From Streptomyces roseoviridis (GTDB taxonomy: Bacteria; Actinomycetota; Actinomycetes; Streptomycetales; Streptomycetaceae), in the NCBI RefSeq assembly GCF_039535235.1, contig NZ_BAAAWU010000001.1, positions 744,001 through 808,000 of the forward strand: 64,000 bases of DNA. The letters run 5' to 3'. Positions 1 through 8,578 of this stretch are shown piece by piece; the stretch's first letter is position 1, and each line of letters starts with the position of its first letter. A model generated the notes under the pieces. It worked only from the letters and a program-made list of their open reading frames with translations, was not told the DNA's origin and did not search any database. Made by a program: the position numbers and the translations under genes.

Positions 1-1
1 T

Positions 2-1255
2 CACCGGCCGGCCGGCGGCCGCGTCGGCGAAGAGTTCCTTGACCGCGGTGCCCACGACGGTCTCGAACTGCGACTCCTCGGGAACCTGCGGCAGGGCGGC
101 GGCGCTGGTCGCGAGGGTGTCGCGCAGGACGGTGAGCGCGGGGGTGTCGAACGCCGGGTCCTGCTGGGCGGACTTGACCGGGGGGATGGAGCCGTACGCC
201 TTGTTGAGGATCCTCTGTTCCTCGTCCCCGGTCATGAAGTGGACGAACTTCAGGGCGCCGTCGAGGTTCTTGGTGTTCTTGAACACGCCCATGTTGATTC
301 CGGCGACCATGGAGTTCGTGTTCCTGCCCTGGCCCGGTGCTCCGGACTGCACGGGGGCGGGGGCCACGCCCCACTCGTCCTCCGTCATGCCCTGCGAGGC
401 GAAGGTGGCGGAGGCGGTCTGCCACAGCACCATGGCGGTCTTGTCCTTGGCGAAGTCGCTCAGGGACTGGTTCTGGGCGTACTCGGCGTTGCCCTCGGCC
501 ACGATCTCGTGCTCCGCCATCAGGTCGACGTACTGCTTGACCGCGGCGACGGCGCCGTCCGAGGTGAAGTCGGCCTTGCCGTCGGGCGTGAAGAAGTCGG
601 CGCCGTGCTGCTTGCCGAGCACGAAGACCTGGTGGATGTTGTTCGAGAGGTTGGAGCCCTCGACTCCGATGCCGGCCTTGCCGTCCTTGGTCAGCTTCTT
701 GCCGGTGGCGACCAGCTCGTCCCAGGTGGCCGGCGGCTTGGTGATGCCGGCTTCGGCGAACATCTTCTTGTTGTAGTAGAGGGCGTATGCCATGGAGTAG
801 AGCGGGACGGCCGCGGGGTCCTGGCCGGTGGCGCCGGTGGAGCCGAGCGCCGATTCCACGAAGCGGTCCCTGCCGCCGATCTTCTCGAAGTTCGCCTCGT
901 CCCACGGCAGCAGCGCGCCGCCGGCCTGCAAGGAGGCGCCCCAGGTGTTGCCGATGTTGAGGACATCGGGGCCCTGGCCTGAGGTGGTGGCGGTGAGGAT
1001 GCGGTTGAGCAGGTCGCCCCAGGGCACGACCTCCAGCTTGACCTTGATGCCCGTCCGCTTCTCGAACTTGTCGAGCTCGGGCTGGAGGACCTTCTTGTCC
1101 ACCTCGAGGCTGGCGCCCTGGTTGGACGCCCAGTACGTGAGTGTCCTGGACTGTGCGTGGGAGCCGCCGCCGTCGGCCCCGCCGCCGCACGCGGCGGCGG
1201 AGAGGACGAGCGAGAGGGTGACGGCGCCGATGGCTGCGGCTCTGACTCTGCGCAT
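2..1255 (-). CDS. Extracellular sugar-binding lipoprotein of an ABC transporter (C-terminus cut by window edge)
   Basis: Solute-binding protein that would capture a sugar outside the membrane and deliver it to an ABC permease. About 418 codons are visible and the frame is still open at base 2, so the stop lies outside. The start ATG at 1255 has an AAAGG-type ribosome site just upstream. Residues 1-23 form a lipoprotein signal: a basic start, a hydrophobic core and LSAAAC with the lipidated Cys at about residue 23, followed by a Gly-rich linker. The body has typical family-1 binding-protein blocks (LTYWASNQGAS, VPWGDLLNRI, MAYALYYNKKMF, PPATWDELV). It is divergent from a ROK repressor, which suggests that repressor controls it. 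The transported sugar cannot be told from sequence. This frame was worked out directly from the minus strand. Confidence 0.88.
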   Translation of the reverse strand, partial: MRRVRAAAIGAVTLSLVLSAAACGGGADGGGSHAQSRTLTYWASNQGASLEVDKKVLQPELDKFEKRTGIKVKLEVVPWGDLLNRILTATTSGQGPDVLNIGNTWGASLQAGGALLPWDEANFEKIGGRDRFVESALGSTGATGQDPAAVPLYSMAYALYYNKKMFAEAGITKPPATWDELVATGKKLTKDGKAGIGVEGSNLSNNIHQVFVLGKQHGADFFTPDGKADFTSDGAVAAVKQYVDLMAEHEIVAEGNAEYAQNQSLSDFAKDKTAMVLWQTASATFASQGMTEDEWGVAPAPVQSGAPGQGRNTNSMVAGINMGVFKNTKNLDGALKFVHFMTGDEEQRILNKAYGSIPPVKSAQQDPAFDTPALTVLRDTLATSAAALPQVPEESQFETVVGTAVKELFADAAAGRPV

Positions 1256-1343
1256 GGCTCCAGAGGCCTTTCAGGAAGGGGCGGGAAGCCGACTGCGGGG
1301 GAAGGGGCGGCGCTCCGCAGCCGCTCCCCAACAACCCCACGGC

Positions 1344-1367
1344 TTAATTTAGGATGTGAGTTAAACT
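1344..1367. promoter_or_regulatory. AT-rich candidate ROK operator/promoter between divergent genes
   Basis: A strikingly AT-rich stretch, TTAATTTAGGATGTGAGTTA then AACT, sits in an otherwise GC-rich gap between the sugar-binding gene and the ROK repressor. TTTA and TAAA arms, plus two TTAA tetramers, give it partial dyad symmetry. ROK repressors of actinomycetes commonly bind such TTTA...TAAA elements at sugar-uptake promoters. This is inference from position and composition. Confidence 0.4.
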
Positions 1368-1439
1368 GCAAGCGAAGGGCCCGTCAAGAGCGGTCACCGA
1401 GGTATGTTGCGATCAGAGACCTCAAGGACAGGGGGCACA

Positions 1440-2762
1440 GTGCGAGCACGCAGCGGCCGAACGGTACGTGACCTGCGACGGGAGAACCGGACCGCCATCT
1501 TGCAACGGTTGTATTTCGACGGGCCTTTGAGCCGCTTCTCCCTGGGCCCCGTCACGGGACTCAGCTCCGGATCCGTCAGCAACGTGGTGTCGGACCTGAT
1601 CGCCGAGGGCCTGGTCGAGGAGGCGGGCAGCGTCGACTCCAAGGGCGGGAGGCCACGGACCCTGCTGCGCATCAGACCCGGCAGCGCCTACATGATCGGC
1701 GTGGACGTGGGCGAGACGCGGGTGCGGGTCGAGCTCTTCGACCTCGCCCTCACCGAACTGGCACGCGCGGAGAAGCCCCTCAGGCCAGGAGGGCCGCGCC
1801 GCATCGACCGCTACGACGTCGACGTCGTCGTCGGGCACCTCCGCGAGGGCATCACCGAGGTCCTCGACACGGCCGGCATCCCGCCGGAGCGCCTGCTCGG
1901 CGTCGGCATCGGCGTCCCCGGCATCGTCGCCCGCACACCCGAGGACGGCGCCGTCGTGCACGGACAGACCATCGGCTGGGACGCCGTGCCACTGGAACGG
2001 CTGCTGCGCGACGCCCGCCTGCTGCCACCGGACGTCCCGTACTACATCGACAACGGAGCCAAGACGCTCGGCCAGGCCGAGATGTGGTTCGGAGCCGGCC
2101 GCGGAGCGCAGAGCGCCGTCGTCGTCCTGTTCGGCTCCGGCGTCGGCGCCTGCGTGGTCACCGAGGACATGCCGACCGGCCGTGCCGTGGAATGGGGGCA
2201 CATGACCGTACGGGTCCGGGGACGCCGTTGCCGGTGCGGCGCCCAGGGCTGCCTGGAGGCGTACGCCGGCTCGGAGGCGCTCCTGGAACGCTGGGCGGAG
2301 GCGGGCGGTCGCCTGCCCGCCGACGCGGACGAGGAGACGGCCCTCACCGCGATGCTCGCCGCCGCCTACCCCTCCCCCGGCCCCGACGGCACCGTGCCCG
2401 CCCCCGACATGACCGCCCTGGACGTGCTGGAGGAGACCGCCGAGTACCTCGGCGCCGGCTTCGCCAACCTCATCAACCTCTTCCAGCCCGAACGCATCCT
2501 CGTCGGCGGCTGGGCGGGCCTCCAGCTCGGTTCGCGCTTCCTCCAGTCGGTGCGGACCTACGCCACCTCCTACGCACTGGCCCACCCCGCCGCGCACGTC
2601 CGCATCGACCTCGGCACATTCGGTCCCGACGCCGTCACCGTCGGGGCGGGGACCCTTCCGCTCGCCGACTTCTTCGCACGCGGCGGCCACCAGAGGAGGA
2701 CCGAAGACGAGGAACCGCTTCCGGCGTGGCAGAGCACGCTGCGACAGCGGGCGGCACAGTGA
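1440..2762 (+). CDS. ROK-family transcriptional repressor
   Basis: Sugar-responsive repressor of the NagC/XylR type, 440 aa from the GTG at 1440. I chose that start because AAGGACAGGGGG precedes it; an in-frame ATG at 1404 is the alternative and has no good ribosome site. The N-terminal 75 residues form a winged helix-turn-helix (LSRFSLGPVTGLSSGSVSNV). The rest is the sugar-kinase-like ROK fold, with an IGVDVGETRVRVELFD phosphate-binding region, a GVGIGVPGIV block and the zinc motif CRCGAQGCLEAY. It is divergent from the binding-protein gene, so local control of that uptake system is likely. The inducer sugar is unknown. Confidence 0.9.
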   Translation: MRARSGRTVRDLRRENRTAILQRLYFDGPLSRFSLGPVTGLSSGSVSNVVSDLIAEGLVEEAGSVDSKGGRPRTLLRIRPGSAYMIGVDVGETRVRVELFDLALTELARAEKPLRPGGPRRIDRYDVDVVVGHLREGITEVLDTAGIPPERLLGVGIGVPGIVARTPEDGAVVHGQTIGWDAVPLERLLRDARLLPPDVPYYIDNGAKTLGQAEMWFGAGRGAQSAVVVLFGSGVGACVVTEDMPTGRAVEWGHMTVRVRGRRCRCGAQGCLEAYAGSEALLERWAEAGGRLPADADEETALTAMLAAAYPSPGPDGTVPAPDMTALDVLEETAEYLGAGFANLINLFQPERILVGGWAGLQLGSRFLQSVRTYATSYALAHPAAHVRIDLGTFGPDAVTVGAGTLPLADFFARGGHQRRTEDEEPLPAWQSTLRQRAAQ

Positions 2763-3058
2763 CCGGCAGGCCGGAGCGAGCGGTCTGCTCCTTCGGAGCG
2801 TGAAGCCGGGCGGGCGCCGGGCGGGAACGGCGGTCGGCGGGACCGAGGACGTGCTGACGTGCTGACCACCGCCTCCCCCGCCGAGTCCCGCCGCCGGACC
2901 GCTGATCATGCTCTATGGGGGCCTCCAGCGACTCCAATGCGGCCGGATCGCGCGATCCCGGGTGTCCGCAGCAGGTGGGGCCGGGCCGCGCGTACCGGTC
3001 CCCCGCGCACGTCCGGGCTCGCCCTCACGCTCCTCGCGGGCGTCGGTTCCCTCTCCGC
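2763..3058. other. Intergenic, no gene recognised
   Basis: About 296 bases between the ROK gene and the MazF-like gene. Reading frames here have no family resemblance, and I see no clear hairpin or promoter. Confidence 0.5.
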
Positions 3059-3463
3059 CTACCCGAGTTCACCGCGACGGAGGGCGTCCCTCATCCCCCT
3101 GAGCTTCGCGGTCGTCGCCGGGGTCGGCTCCTGTGCGCGTTCGGCGAGTCGGAGGGCGTCGTCGATCTCGCCGAGCTTGCCGGAGGACAGGACGGCCGCC
3201 CGCTCGATCAGGTCGTCCCGGGACACGGTGGTCTGCCACGTGCACGGGGTGAAGCCCGGACGCCGGAACGCGAACCGCAGCACGCCTTCGAACGGCAGCC
3301 CCTCACCGACGCCGACCGACACCTCGATGCCCAGACCGCTCATGTCGACGCCCGCCGGAGCGACGACCTGCATCACCTGGAACCCGGACGCGTCGTCCCC
3401 GGACAGCAGTACGACCGGCCTCCGCTCGTCGAACCGGACCCACCAGACTTCGCCACGTCGCAC
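3059..3463 (-). CDS. MazF/PemK-like toxin, orphan
   Basis: 134 aa from a GTG at 3463 that sits three bases after GGAGGGG. Longer starts add an unrelated Arg/Pro-rich leader. The N-terminus VRRGEVWWVRFDERRPVVLL matches the conserved RGEVW...RPVVVL opening of the MazF/PemK ribonuclease barrel. The C-terminal helix LGEIDDALRLAERA matches the family's closing helix. These enzymes cut mRNA or other RNA at specific sites. The central part is divergent and no antitoxin gene lies on either side, so it may have another partner, be a harmless relative, or act alone. It is convergent with the ROK gene upstream in coordinates. Confidence 0.65.
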   Translation of the reverse strand: MRRGEVWWVRFDERRPVVLLSGDDASGFQVMQVVAPAGVDMSGLGIEVSVGVGEGLPFEGVLRFAFRRPGFTPCTWQTTVSRDDLIERAAVLSSGKLGEIDDALRLAERAQEPTPATTAKLRGMRDALRRGELG

Positions 3464-3742
3464 AAGCCCCTCCGATACACAGGACCGCAGGCGGACGCCG
3501 CGCGGCCTGACGCGGTGTCGAGACGGGTTCGACCCGCGTTGACCGTCGGTCGGTGAAGACGGACGATCATGCGGTGACCGCACGTCACAGCGTAGACCCT
3601 ACCTTCCGGCAGGAGGCTTTCGAGCGCCGGACGAGCCGGACAGCGGGCCCTGGAGCCCTGAGCTCGCGGGCGGCCGTACGGTTCACGAGGAGCGCGAGGA
3701 CCACGGTCGCGCCGAGCGGGGCCGGCCCCGGGCCGTCACCCG
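3464..3742. other. Intergenic, nothing recognised
   Basis: About 280 bases between the MazF-like gene and the 3' end of nhaA. No coding frame with family support and no strong terminator hairpin was found. Confidence 0.5.
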
Positions 3743-5044
3743 TCAATGCGAGCGGCCTGCCTGGGCTCCCGCCTGGTAGATGTCGGGTACGCCGTCGGCG
3801 TCCTCGTCCAGGTTCTCCTCTTCCCACAGTCGCTTGTAGACGCGGTTGCGGCGGCGCAGGAGGAGGGCGGCGAGGGCGGCGGCGGTGAGGGAGCCGATGA
3901 GGACGGCGGCCTTGACGTGTTCGGCCCGGGCCGGATCGGGGAAGGCGAGTTCGCCGATGAGGAGGGCGACGGTGAAGCCGATGCCGGCGAGGGTGGCGAG
4001 ACCGAGGACGTCGGCCCAGGCGAGGTCGGGGTTGAGCTCGGCGCGGGTGAAGCGGGCGGCGAGGTAGGTGCCCAGGAAGATGCCGAGGATCTTGCCGACG
4101 ACCAGGCCGGTCAGGACGGCGAGGGGTTCGGGGTCGGTGAAGACGTGGCCGAGGGCCTCGCCGGAGACGCTGACGCCCGCGGCGAAGAGGGCGAAGAGGG
4201 GAACGGCGACGCCCGCGGAGAAGGGGTGGACGAGGTGGGCGACGCGCCCGCCCGGCGGGACCTTCTCGCCCTTGTCGCGGGTGGTGCGCAGGATGAGGCC
4301 CATGGCGACGCCGGCGACCGTGGCGTGGACACCGGAGTTGTACATCAGCGCCCAGATCGCGATGCCGAGGGGCACGTACCACCACCAGCCGCGCACGCGG
4401 AGGCGCTGGAGGACGTAGAAGAGGATCAGCCCGGCGAACGCGCCTCCCAGCGCCCAGAAGTTCAGGTCGCTGGTGAAGAAGATCGCGATGATGAGGATGG
4501 CGCCGAGGTCGTCGACGACGGCGAGGGTGAGCAGGAACGCCCGTAGCGCGGAGGGCAGATGGGTGCTGATGACGGCCAGGACGGCGAGGGCGAAGGCGAT
4601 GTCGGTGGCCATGGGCACCGCCCAGCCGTCGAGGCTGCCGCCGCCCGCCGAGGCGGTGAGCAGGTAGAGGGCGGCGGGGACGGCCATGCCGCACAGGGCC
4701 GCGACGACGGGAAGAGCTGCGGTGGCGGGGGTGCGCAGTTCGCCGACGACCAGTTCGCGCTTCAGCTCGATGCCGGCGACGAGGAAGAAGACGGCGAGAA
4801 GGCCGTCGGCGGTCCAGTGGCCGACGGACAGGTCGAGGCCGAGGGCCGGTATGCCGAAGTGGAAGTCCCGTATCGACTCATAGGCGCCGCTCCACGGGCT
4901 GTTGGCCCACACGAGCGCGACGACGGCGGCGGCGAGCAGGACGAGCCCGCCGACGGTCTCGGTGCGCAGGGCCTCGGTGATCGCCTGGCGTTCGGGCCAG
5001 GGAAGCAGTCCGAAGGCGGTCTTGCGGGGGCGTGCCTGGGTCAT
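3743..5044 (-). CDS. nhaA: Na+/H+ antiporter NhaA
   Basis: 433-residue inner-membrane antiporter that expels sodium in exchange for protons. The start MTQARPRKT at 5044 has GGAG about 10 bases upstream; the longer frame adds only an Arg-rich leader. About 11-12 hydrophobic helices can be traced. Diagnostic blocks are FFLVAGIELKRELVVGEL, PMATDIAFALAVLA and the double-aspartate sodium site LAVVDDLGAILIIAIFF. The C-terminus is a charged cytoplasmic tail (RVYKRLWEEENLDEDADG). It stands alone, in the same direction as the carrier gene upstream, but a strong hairpin separates them. Confidence 0.96.
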   Translation of the reverse strand: MTQARPRKTAFGLLPWPERQAITEALRTETVGGLVLLAAAVVALVWANSPWSGAYESIRDFHFGIPALGLDLSVGHWTADGLLAVFFLVAGIELKRELVVGELRTPATAALPVVAALCGMAVPAALYLLTASAGGGSLDGWAVPMATDIAFALAVLAVISTHLPSALRAFLLTLAVVDDLGAILIIAIFFTSDLNFWALGGAFAGLILFYVLQRLRVRGWWWYVPLGIAIWALMYNSGVHATVAGVAMGLILRTTRDKGEKVPPGGRVAHLVHPFSAGVAVPLFALFAAGVSVSGEALGHVFTDPEPLAVLTGLVVGKILGIFLGTYLAARFTRAELNPDLAWADVLGLATLAGIGFTVALLIGELAFPDPARAEHVKAAVLIGSLTAAALAALLLRRRNRVYKRLWEEENLDEDADGVPDIYQAGAQAGRSH

Positions 5045-5213
5045 GGGGAGGAAGCTCCGGGGTGGTCGGCAGGTGGGCACACGGGCCCCTCGACGCCGAC
5101 CAGACTTCCCGGCACACCAGCATCGTGTTCTTGATGCGTTCTTCACACCCTATCGGGTGCGCGGGGGTCTCACCAGGGCGTCTCTCACCTGCTGGAACGG
5201 CGTGGAACAGGGT

Positions 5214-5260
5214 GAAGGACCCCGTCCTCACCAAGGCGCGGGGTGGGGACGGGGTCCTTC
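5214..5260 (-). terminator. Strong rho-independent-type hairpin after the alanine carrier
   Basis: A 19-bp arm at 5214-5232 (GAAGGACCCCGTCCTCACC) pairs with 5242-5260 at 18 of 19 positions, with a 9-base loop. It lies 24 bases beyond the stop of the carrier gene on the minus strand, as expected of a terminator. Confidence 0.85.
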
Positions 5261-5284
5261 GGGAGCCGGGCCGCCGGGGGGCGG

Positions 5285-6835
5285 TCAGACGGTGGTCTTC
5301 ACCGGCTCCTGGTCGGTGTCGCCCTCGGTGTCCTCGTCGGTGTCGAGGCCGGCGTCGCGGCGCTTGACGAAGGCGAGGAAGGAGTTCAGCTCCCGCTTGA
5401 CGACGGGGGCGAGGAGGTAGAGGCCGATGATGTTGATGACGGCGAGCAGGAACAGCACCGCGTCGGCCATGTCGATCAGGGTCTGGAGCGTGAGCAGGGA
5501 GCCCGCGACCGCGAAGAGCGTGTAGGAGACCTTGAAGGTCAGCTCGCTGGCGCGGCTGCGGCCGAACAGGTGGGTCCATGCCTTCTGGCAGTAGTAGCCC
5601 CACGTCAGCACCGTGGAGATCGCGAACAGCAGGACCGCGAGGGTCAGGATGTACGGGAACCAGGGCAGAACGGTGGCGAAGGCGTCGGAGGTGATGGTGA
5701 CGCCGCCGATGGAGTCGCCGCCGTTGCGGAGTTCGACGTAGCTGGCCGGGTTGGCGATGACGATGGTCAGCGCGGTCATGGTGCAGATGACGACGGTGTC
5801 GATGAACGGCTCCAGGAGGGCGACCAGGCCCTCGCTGGCGGGGTGCTTGGTCTTGACCGCGGAGTGGGCGATCGGGGCGGAGCCGAGGCCGGCCTCGTTG
5901 GAGAACGCGGCCCGCTTGAAGCCGATGATCAGGGCACCGAGGACACCGCCGGCGACGCCCTGCGGGTTGAAGGCGCCCTCGACGATCGAGGAGACGGCGG
6001 CGGGCACGGCGGTGACGTTGACGGCGATGACCACGAGGCAGGCGGCGATGTAGATGCCGGCCATGGCGGGAACGAGCTTGCTGGTGACGGAGGCGATCGA
6101 GCGGATGCCGCCGAGGAGCACGATGCCGACGAGGGCGGCGATCAGGATGCCGAAGAACAGAGCGCCCGCGGAGGAGCCCAGGGCGCCGCTCTCGCCGCCC
6201 GTGACGGAGACGAGCTGGGCGTAGGACTGGTTGACCTGGAAGAGGTTGCCGCCGAAGAGGCCGAAGAACAGCACGAAGAAGGAGGCGAGGACCGCGAGGA
6301 CCTTGCCGAGGGTCTTGCCGTTCTTGCCGAAGCGGTCGGCGAGGCCCTTGGGCAGGTAGTGCATGGGGCCGCCGGAGACCGTGCCGTCGGCGTGCACCTC
6401 GCGGTACTTCACGCCGAGGGTGACCTCGACGAACTTGGTCGCCATGCCAAGCAGACCGCAGAGGATCATCCAGAACGTCGCGCCGGGGCCACCGATGGAG
6501 ACGGCGACCGCCACACCGGCGATGTTGCCGAGGCCGACCGTGCCGGACACGGCCGCCGTCAGGGCCTGGAAGTGGTTGACCTCACCGGCCGACCCCTTCT
6601 CGTCGTACTTGCCGCGGACCACGTCGACCGCGAGGCGGAACTTCCGCAGCTGCACGAAGCCGAACCAGCCGGTGAAGACCACACCGGCCACGACCAGCCA
6701 GGCCACGATGAGGGGCAGCTCGGTGCCGCCGACGGGGACGGCGAAGAAGACGACCTCGCCCAGCCAGGTGGCTATGGGCTCGAAGAATCCGCTGACTGCC
6801 TTGTCGACGGACTGGGTGATGGAGTCGAGTGACAC
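5285..6835 (-). CDS. Alanine/glycine:cation symporter (AGCS family)
   Basis: 516-residue multi-helix inner-membrane transporter for small neutral amino acids driven by Na+ or H+. The family signature is clear: GTVGLGNIAGVAVAVSIGGP near residues 95-115, GGPMHYLPKGL, and AAFSNEAGLGSAPIAHS in the second half. The cytoplasmic C-terminal tail is acidic (DTDEDTEGDTDQEP). The length is normal for the family. It is a single gene closed by a strong hairpin. Two palindromes sit about 240-270 bases upstream. Confidence 0.93.
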   Translation of the reverse strand: MSLDSITQSVDKAVSGFFEPIATWLGEVVFFAVPVGGTELPLIVAWLVVAGVVFTGWFGFVQLRKFRLAVDVVRGKYDEKGSAGEVNHFQALTAAVSGTVGLGNIAGVAVAVSIGGPGATFWMILCGLLGMATKFVEVTLGVKYREVHADGTVSGGPMHYLPKGLADRFGKNGKTLGKVLAVLASFFVLFFGLFGGNLFQVNQSYAQLVSVTGGESGALGSSAGALFFGILIAALVGIVLLGGIRSIASVTSKLVPAMAGIYIAACLVVIAVNVTAVPAAVSSIVEGAFNPQGVAGGVLGALIIGFKRAAFSNEAGLGSAPIAHSAVKTKHPASEGLVALLEPFIDTVVICTMTALTIVIANPASYVELRNGGDSIGGVTITSDAFATVLPWFPYILTLAVLLFAISTVLTWGYYCQKAWTHLFGRSRASELTFKVSYTLFAVAGSLLTLQTLIDMADAVLFLLAVINIIGLYLLAPVVKRELNSFLAFVKRRDAGLDTDEDTEGDTDQEPVKTTV

Positions 6836-7163
6836 GGTGGGGACCTCAATGGCGCAGGGGCCGACGCGCGGGAGGAGCGCCGGTGGGGGGTGCGGGCTTT
6901 GAGCGAACGCCGTTGTCCGTTCGGCGACCGGAGGTGAACCGTCCGCGGACTCGGACAGTGATCACCGGGGTCGAGCAGGCCGGAGGTGCACCGGCCCTCC
7001 ACGAGGCGGCGAGGGGTGGTGCCACCTGCGGAGTTGCGCATTCCTACCACGAGACCTGACACACAGCACGTGATGCGGATCACATTACGGAAGGTGATCT
7101 TCCAAAAGCCCAGCACTCGTGACGCGACCGTTATCCGGACGGTCCCGTCCGTTCATCGTGCAC
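6836..7163. other. Intergenic region upstream of the alanine carrier
   Basis: About 330 bases without a gene. Its only notable content is a pair of short palindromes at 7070-7103, listed separately. Confidence 0.5.
7070..7103. promoter_or_regulatory. Two adjacent palindromes, one Crp-like
   Basis: GTGATGCGGATCAC at 7070-7083 is a GTGAT/ATCAC dyad resembling Crp half-sites. GGAAGGTGATCTTCC at 7089-7103 is a second dyad with 5-bp arms. They lie in the leader region of the carrier gene. The assignment to Crp is a guess from the half-site only. Confidence 0.3.
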
Positions 7164-7565
7164 TTATCTCCGCAGGTCAGGAGCCTGAGAGGAAATGGTC
7201 CTGTCCTCCCGGCGACGTTTCCTCACCCGTCCGGCCAGCCACCTCGTCAGCCGCCACGACACCGCCAGAGCCGCCGCGAGCAGCACGACGGAGAAGAGAA
7301 GGGACCAGAGTCCGGGCAGACCGACTCGGCCCAGCAGCACCATGCCTAACAGGTCGAGCACCCATGCGACCCCGATGAACAGCGTGCCGGCCGGCGCGAC
7401 GGGAGCACCGCCGAAGCCCAGGGCTTCCATGTCGAGGTCGGCATCGAAGGCGTCACGCCCGACCGCACGGCACAGCACGAGCGACCAGAAGCCGACGAGC
7501 ACGGCGACGGCAGAGGTCAGGAGCATGGTGGGAAAGCCGCAGGCCGCGTCGAGGAGGACCGACAT
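7164..7565 (-). CDS. Small membrane protein similar to the N-terminal membrane part of YqiJ
   Basis: 133 aa from the ATG at 7565, which has GGGGAGGG six bases upstream. It has three or four hydrophobic segments (about residues 10-32, 58-75 and 80-105) and a basic tail (RKRRRED). The stretch FWSLVLCRAVGRDAFDADLD recalls the first helix region of E. coli YqiJ, the partner of the flotillin YqiK. Here the OB-fold part is absent and is instead supplied by the divergent NfeD-like gene. It is divergent from the nfeD-flotillin pair with a matching upstream element, which supports a shared role. The family call is tentative. Confidence 0.55.
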   Translation of the reverse strand: MSVLLDAACGFPTMLLTSAVAVLVGFWSLVLCRAVGRDAFDADLDMEALGFGGAPVAPAGTLFIGVAWVLDLLGMVLLGRVGLPGLWSLLFSVVLLAAALAVSWRLTRWLAGRVRKRRREDRTISSQAPDLRR

Positions 7566-7677
7566 GCCCACCCTCCCCAGCCCTCGCCTCTTCCGGAACT
7601 CGGCATCGGGGCACACAGGCCGCGATGCCGTCGGAGCGATTCTGACCCTGGGGAGTCCGCTGGCGCATTGCTGGTTC

Positions 7678-7706
7678 TCGGCAATCCTTACGCCCTCTTG
7701 ATGCCG
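7678..7706 (-). promoter_or_regulatory. 29-bp element, copy 1, upstream of the YqiJ-like gene
   Basis: On the minus strand it reads CGGCATCAAGAGGGCGTAAG and then GATTGCCGA. It is 113 bases before the YqiJ-like start and is a 27/29 match to the copy ahead of the NfeD gene. Inside are TCAAGA and TAAGGA spaced 11 bases apart, a spacing typical of OmpR-family direct-repeat sites. Confidence 0.6.
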
Positions 7707-7903
7707 AAACCGCGCCCCTCCCGGCGTTCAGGGAGCGATGCGCCCCTGATCGAGGGGGCCCGAGGTACGCACACATCGACCGCACCCCGCTCGATGCGCC
7801 TCCCACACGCGGCACTTCGTCAGCCGGGACGAGCCCGTGGACCTCGAGGAAGCACCTGCGCGCAGGGCCGCTCTCTCCGCCGCGTTCCCGCCCCGCGCGA
7901 CCA

Positions 7904-7932
7904 CGGCATTAAGAGGGCGTAAAGATTGCCGA
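7904..7932 (+). promoter_or_regulatory. 29-bp element, copy 2, upstream of the NfeD-flotillin pair
   Basis: On the plus strand it reads CGGCATTAAGAGGGCGTAAA and then GATTGCCGA. It starts 110 bases before the NfeD start and is the mirror image of copy 1, so each divergent gene has the element in the same orientation. TTAAGA and TAAAGA are spaced 11 bases apart. Confidence 0.6.
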
Positions 7933-8013
7933 AGTACGGCAGTGAACGCATGCGCGGTCCTTTGCCACGATGGCCCTGACGGCAGAACGAACCCGGTGAC
8001 CGAAGGAGCGGGA

Positions 8014-8520
8014 ATGGTCTGGTTTCTTGGTCTCGGCATCGGGGGTCTGGTGCTGCTGGTCCTCTCGCTGGTCTTCGACGGGGTGTGGGAGGGGGTCCTC
8101 GACGGGTTCGGCGGGGGGCTGGACGGGATCCTGTCGTTGCCAGTGATCGCCGGGTTCGTGTCGGCCCTCGGTTTCACGGGGGCGATCGTGCTCGGCACGA
8201 CCGGTACGGGGGCGGGGGTCGCCACCGGTGCGGGCGTGGTCGCGGGGGTCGGCGTGGGGTGGGGGACCTGGCGGTTCGGCCGGGCGCTCATGCGCGACGG
8301 CGCCGCGCCCGCACCGCGGGGCGAGGACCTGACCGGGACGTCGGGTGCGGTGGTGACGGCGATCCCGGCCGGCGGTTACGGCGAGGTGCTGCTGCACCTC
8401 GCGGGTCAGCCGGTGAAGTACGCGGCGAGGGCCGGCGCGCCCGTCGCACGCGGCACCGAGGTGTGGGTCGAGTCCGTGCTCTCGCCGACGTCGGTGACCG
8501 TGCGCCCCGTCGAACGCTGA
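8014..8520 (+). CDS. NfeD-like OB-fold membrane protein, flotillin partner
   Basis: 168 aa from the ATG at 8014, with AAGGAG five bases upstream. The N-terminal half is hydrophobic and Gly-rich (two or three membrane segments, about residues 2-25 and 42-75). The C-terminal 75 residues form the small beta-barrel of NfeD proteins (GTSGAVVTAIPAGGYGEVLL, then VARGTEVWVESV). NfeD proteins pair with SPFH/flotillin proteins to organise membrane domains. The flotillin gene begins 58 bases downstream on the same strand, which strongly supports the call. Confidence 0.8.
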   Translation: MVWFLGLGIGGLVLLVLSLVFDGVWEGVLDGFGGGLDGILSLPVIAGFVSALGFTGAIVLGTTGTGAGVATGAGVVAGVGVGWGTWRFGRALMRDGAAPAPRGEDLTGTSGAVVTAIPAGGYGEVLLHLAGQPVKYAARAGAPVARGTEVWVESVLSPTSVTVRPVER

Positions 8521-8578
8521 CGCCTCCGCCACTGCCTGCTTTCTCCACTTCTTGGTTCCGATCGAAGGGGGTCTCGTC

